From assembly GCA_002293605.1 (NCBI GenBank), contig DBDO01000113.1, forward strand, positions 1-7,531: 7,531 bases of DNA, in the 5' to 3' direction. The translations under genes were made by a program, and so were the position numbers. The stretch is from Desulfovibrionaceae bacterium UBA930 (GTDB taxonomy: Bacteria; Desulfobacterota; Desulfovibrionia; Desulfovibrionales; Desulfovibrionaceae). The first letter of the stretch is position 1; each line of letters opens with the position of its first letter. A model generated the notes under the pieces. The model did no database searches. It was given only the letters and a program-made list of their open reading frames with translations, and was not told the origin of the DNA. This document shows, piece by piece, positions 5,022 to 7,531 of the stretch.

Positions 5022-5064
5022 CGCCAAGACCTTGCAGGCAACAGCCACCCGCAGGGTCTTGGCG
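5022..5064 (+). other. Large stem-loop in the fusA leader
   Basis: CGCCAAGACC (5022-5031) pairs perfectly with GGTCTTGGCG (5055-5064). The stem continues inward by a T-G wobble and TGC with GCA (5033-5035 and 5051-5053), for 14 pairs in all. The 15-base loop contains a GGC-AACA-GCC mini-stem. The following bases are A-rich, not T-rich, so it is not a terminator. It ends 41 bases before the fusA ribosome binding site. Possible roles are a protein binding site, an RNA processing site or a stability element. Confidence 0.6.
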
Positions 5065-5119
5065 ATAAAAATTGAGACAGCCCCTTCCCAAAGACGGCTC
5101 CGACCTTGGAGTATACGCA

Positions 5120-7195
5120 GTGTCCAGACAAACCCCGCTTACCGACCAGAGAAACTTCGGCATCATGGCCCATATCGATGCCGGAAAAACAACCACCACC
5201 GAGCGCATCCTTTTCTATACCGGCGTATCGCACAAGATCGGGGAAACCCACGAAGGCGAAGCCACCATGGACTGGATGGAGCAGGAGCAGGAACGCGGCA
5301 TCACCATCACTTCCGCCGCAACCACCTGCTTCTGGAAGGATCACCGCCTGAACATCATCGACACTCCGGGCCACGTCGACTTCACGATGGAAGTGGAGCG
5401 CTCCCTGCGCGTGCTTGACGGCGCTGTCGCCGTGTTTGACGCGGTCGCGGGCGTTGAGCCCCAGTCCGAAACCGTGTGGCGCCAGGCCAACCGTTACAAC
5501 GTGCCGCGCGTGTGTTTCGTGAACAAGATGGACCGCATCGGCGCCAACTACAACCGCTGCGTGGACATGATCCGCGACCGGCTCAAAGCCAAGCCCGTTT
5601 CCCTGCAAATTCCCATTGGCAGCGAAGACAAATTTGAAGGCGTGGTCGATTTGATCACAGGCAAGGCCATTGTTTTTGACAAGGCCAGCAAGGGCGCGGA
5701 ATTTACCGAAATCGAAATTCCCGATCATCTCAAGGATGAATACGAACTCCAGCGCACCGCCCTGCTTGACGCCGTGGCCGAAGAAGACGAAGCCCTGCTC
5801 GAAAAATACCTGGGCGGCGAAGAACTGAGCGAGGCGGAAGTCAATTCCTGCATCCGCAAGGCCACCATCGCCCAGAACATCGTGCCGGTGCTCTGCGGTT
5901 CGGCCTTTCGCAACATGGGCGTGCAGCCCCTGCTTGACGCGGTGGTCGCCTACCTGCCCTCTCCGCTCGACATCGAACAGATGCAGGGCCAGGACCCCGA
6001 TGATGAAAGCAAGGTCATCGTGTGCCGCGCGGACGACAAGGAGCCTCTGGCCGGTCTGGTCTTCAAGCTCTTTTCCGACCCCTACATCGGGCACCTCTCC
6101 TTTTTCCGCATTTACTCCGGCACCATTGAATCCGGCCAGACCGTGTTCAACGCCAACACCGGCAAAAAAGAGCGCATCGGCCGTTTGCTGCAAATGCACG
6201 CCAACAAGCGCGAGGAAATCAAATGGGCGGGCGCGGGCGATATCGTTGCCATTGTCGGCCTGAAGCAGGTTTCTACCGGCGATACCATCTGCGATCTGAA
6301 CCGCCCGGTGCGTCTGGAATCCCTGGATATTCCCGAGCCGGTCATTGAAGTGGCCATTGAGCCCAAGACCAAGGCCGACCGCGATGCCCTTTCCGCCGCC
6401 CTGAACAAGCTGGCCAAGGAAGACCCCTCCTTCCGCGTCAAGGGTGACGAGGAAACCGGCCAGACCCTGATCGCTGGCATGGGCGAGCTGCACCTGGAAA
6501 TCATCGTGGACCGCCTCACCCGGGAGTTCAGCGTCAACGCCAATGTGGGCAAGCCCCAGGTTGCCTACCGTGAGACCATTTCCAAGGCCTCCAAGTCGGA
6601 TATGAAACACGCCAAGCAGTCCGGCGGACGCGGTCAGTACGGTCACGTTGTGATCGAAATCGAGCCGAACCCCGAAAAGGGCTATGAGTTCGTCAACAGC
6701 ATCACCGGCGGCGTTATTCCCAAAGAATACATTCCGCCTGTGGACAAGGGCATTCAGGACGCCCTCAAGAGCGGCGTGCTGGCGGGCTTCCCCACCGTAG
6801 ACGTGAAGGTCAACCTGATCTTCGGCTCCTACCACGATGTGGACTCTTCGGAACAGGCCTTCTACGTGGCCGGTTCCATGGCCATCAAGGACGCGCTCGC
6901 CAAGGCCGGGCCGATTATCCTTGAGCCGATCATGGATGTCGAGGTTGTTACCCCTGACGACTATGTGGGCGAAGTTATGGGCGACCTCAACAGCCGCCGG
7001 GGCCGGGTCCAGAGCATGGAAGCGCGCGTTGGCTCCCAGAGCGTGCGCGCCCAGGTGCCGCTGTCCGAAATGTTCGGCTACGCAACGGACCTGCGCTCCA
7101 AAACGCAAGGCCGGGCCAACTTTACCATGCAGTTCCACCACTACGAGCGCGTTCCGCAGCAGTTGGCTGAGGATATCATTAAGAAAAAGGCTTAA
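5120..7195 (+). CDS. fusA: Translation elongation factor G (EF-G)
   Basis: EF-G is the GTPase that drives tRNA and mRNA translocation and, with the recycling factor, splits ribosomes. It has 691 residues. The GTPase domain carries G1 AHIDAGKT (17-24), the RGITIT switch I motif (59-64), G3 DTPGH (81-85), G4 NKMD (135-138) and G5 GSA (260-262). Domains II and III follow, then domain IV with the tip loop GSYHDVDSSE and the C-terminal domain V ending EDIIKKKA. The GTG at 5120 is chosen because GGAG lies 8 bases before it and the product then begins with the family-typical SRQTPL; an ATG at 5072 would add 16 unrelated residues. It is last in the str operon; tuf does not follow, which differs from E. 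coli. The stop codon lies inside a long inverted repeat. Confidence 0.98.
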   Translation: MSRQTPLTDQRNFGIMAHIDAGKTTTTERILFYTGVSHKIGETHEGEATMDWMEQEQERGITITSAATTCFWKDHRLNIIDTPGHVDFTMEVERSLRVLDGAVAVFDAVAGVEPQSETVWRQANRYNVPRVCFVNKMDRIGANYNRCVDMIRDRLKAKPVSLQIPIGSEDKFEGVVDLITGKAIVFDKASKGAEFTEIEIPDHLKDEYELQRTALLDAVAEEDEALLEKYLGGEELSEAEVNSCIRKATIAQNIVPVLCGSAFRNMGVQPLLDAVVAYLPSPLDIEQMQGQDPDDESKVIVCRADDKEPLAGLVFKLFSDPYIGHLSFFRIYSGTIESGQTVFNANTGKKERIGRLLQMHANKREEIKWAGAGDIVAIVGLKQVSTGDTICDLNRPVRLESLDIPEPVIEVAIEPKTKADRDALSAALNKLAKEDPSFRVKGDEETGQTLIAGMGELHLEIIVDRLTREFSVNANVGKPQVAYRETISKASKSDMKHAKQSGGRGQYGHVVIEIEPNPEKGYEFVNSITGGVIPKEYIPPVDKGIQDALKSGVLAGFPTVDVKVNLIFGSYHDVDSSEQAFYVAGSMAIKDALAKAGPIILEPIMDVEVVTPDDYVGEVMGDLNSRRGRVQSMEARVGSQSVRAQVPLSEMFGYATDLRSKTQGRANFTMQFHHYERVPQQLAEDIIKKKA

Positions 7196-7327
7196 GGAAA
7201 GGCTGATTTATTTCCGTTTGGCGGTGTTGCTCGGTTTTTCCCTCCGGGGGCAGGACTGAAGAGTCCAGCCCCCATCAGGAAATTCCCTCGCGCCTAGCCA
7301 AACGAAAAAACTCAGCCTTTCCCCAAG
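7191..7327 (+). repeat. Long imperfect inverted repeat starting at the fusA stop
   Basis: Nested arms fold most of this stretch into one hairpin. GGAAAGGCTGA (7196-7206) pairs with TCAGCCTTTCC (7312-7322), CGTTTGGC (7215-7222) with GCCAAACG (7297-7304), TTTCC (7237-7241) with GGAAA (7278-7282), GGGGGC (7246-7251) with GCCCCC (7268-7273), and GGACT (7253-7257) with AGTCC (7262-7266) around GAAG. T and A tracts between the two outer arms also pair. CTT (7191-7193) can add three pairs with AAG (7325-7327), covering part of the stop codon. It could be a 3' UTR structure or a MITE-like element. No target duplication is evident. Confidence 0.7.
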
Positions 7328-7341
7328 TTATAGCTGTTTTC

Positions 7342-7379
7342 ACAAAAAAGACCGCCTCGGATGAAGCGGTCTTTTTTGT
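7342..7379. terminator. Strong bidirectional intrinsic terminator
   Basis: ACAAAAAAGACCGC (7342-7355) pairs perfectly with GCGGTCTTTTTTGT (7366-7379), 14 bp, around a 10-base loop. The plus-strand product ends in six T and the minus-strand product does as well, so it can stop both the fusA operon and the converging minus-strand gene that ends at 7477. Confidence 0.9.
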
Positions 7380-7407
7380 ACGGTGAACGGCCTTGCCCCT
7401 TGCCGAT

Positions 7408-7472
7408 CGGAAATTGCGGGTGCAGGGGGCGTGGCCCCCTGCCGGAGGGGCCTCGGGGGGCAGCGCCTCCCC
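7408..7472 (+). repeat. Double-hairpin intergenic repeat (copy D)
   Basis: The tail CGGAAATTGCGGG (7408-7420) leads to GCAGGGGGC (7422-7430), which pairs perfectly with GCCCCCTGC (7434-7442) around GTG. After the linker CGGAGGGGCCTC, GGGGGGC (7455-7461) pairs with GCCTCCC (7465-7471), with one G-T wobble. The element ends 5 bases from the stop codon of the minus-strand gene. It shares the tail with copy B and also CCTTGCCCCT upstream (7391-7400). Confidence 0.75.
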
Positions 7473-7476
7473 AAAT

Positions 7477-7531
7477 CTACAGATCTTTCCCCATCATCCT
7501 GAGCAGCCGCACCAACTGGTTGGTGAAGCCG
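7477..7531 (-). CDS. C-terminal end of an unidentified protein (partial)
   Basis: On the minus strand, 18 codons from the window edge read GFTNQLVRLLRMMGKDL and then TAG at 7479-7477. The codons are G+C-rich at third positions and the residues could form an amphipathic helix, as in the last helix of many enzymes. It is convergent with fusA and shares the bidirectional terminator. The family cannot be told from 17 residues. Confidence 0.45.
   Translation of the reverse strand, partial: GFTNQLVRLLRMMGKDL

Noticed and set aside
4790..7141. A 783-codon open frame on the minus strand antisense to fusA
   Set aside because: It lies opposite rpsG and fusA, is rich in His, Val, Gly and Ala in the way G+C-rich antisense frames are, has no ribosome binding site I can see and no recognisable domain. 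It is a shadow of fusA codon use.

Overview
The window looks like the chromosome of a sulfate-reducing Desulfovibrio-type bacterium (Desulfovibrionaceae). The evidence is a class II desulfoferrodoxin, a rubredoxin and a rubredoxin:oxygen oxidoreductase encoded in a row (rbo, rub, roo), the classic Desulfovibrio oxygen-defence set, together with G+C-rich core genes. Protein sequences fit the family closely, but I cannot name the species.

Layout. 1-142: C-terminal end of an outer-membrane beta-barrel or autotransporter protein (+). 257-818: a lower-G+C, horizontally acquired-looking island on the minus strand, with a 41-aa protein of unknown function followed by a 102-aa XRE/HigA-like helix-turn-helix protein. 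937-1581: greA with its promoter and a leader hairpin that looks like an attenuator. 1687-2631: the rbo-rub unit with a likely promoter, an operator-like palindrome and a strong intrinsic terminator. 2700-3911: roo. 3917-7195: the str-type operon rpsL-rpsG-fusA with a good promoter, no tuf gene after fusA, and an unusually long structured rpsG-fusA spacer. 7191-7379: a long imperfect inverted repeat starting at the fusA stop, then a strong bidirectional terminator. 7477-7531: last codons of an unidentified minus-strand gene.

The redox genes form one pathway. Desulfoferrodoxin reduces superoxide to peroxide. Rubredoxin carries electrons to desulfoferrodoxin and to Roo. Roo reduces oxygen to water, and members of the family can also reduce nitric oxide. 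GreA, S12, S7 and EF-G are housekeeping transcription and translation genes.

The least explained content is between genes. Four copies of a double-hairpin, REP-like repeat lie within 7.5 kb (about 159-211, 1603-1670, 2497-2564 and 7408-7472). They share linker and tail sequence, and in three of them the same hairpin lies nearest a gene's 3' end. Other candidates are the greA leader attenuator, the rpsG-fusA hairpin, the post-fusA inverted repeat, and the HTH operon that lacks a recognisable toxin. No rRNA, tRNA, CRISPR array, transposase or complete mobile element was seen.
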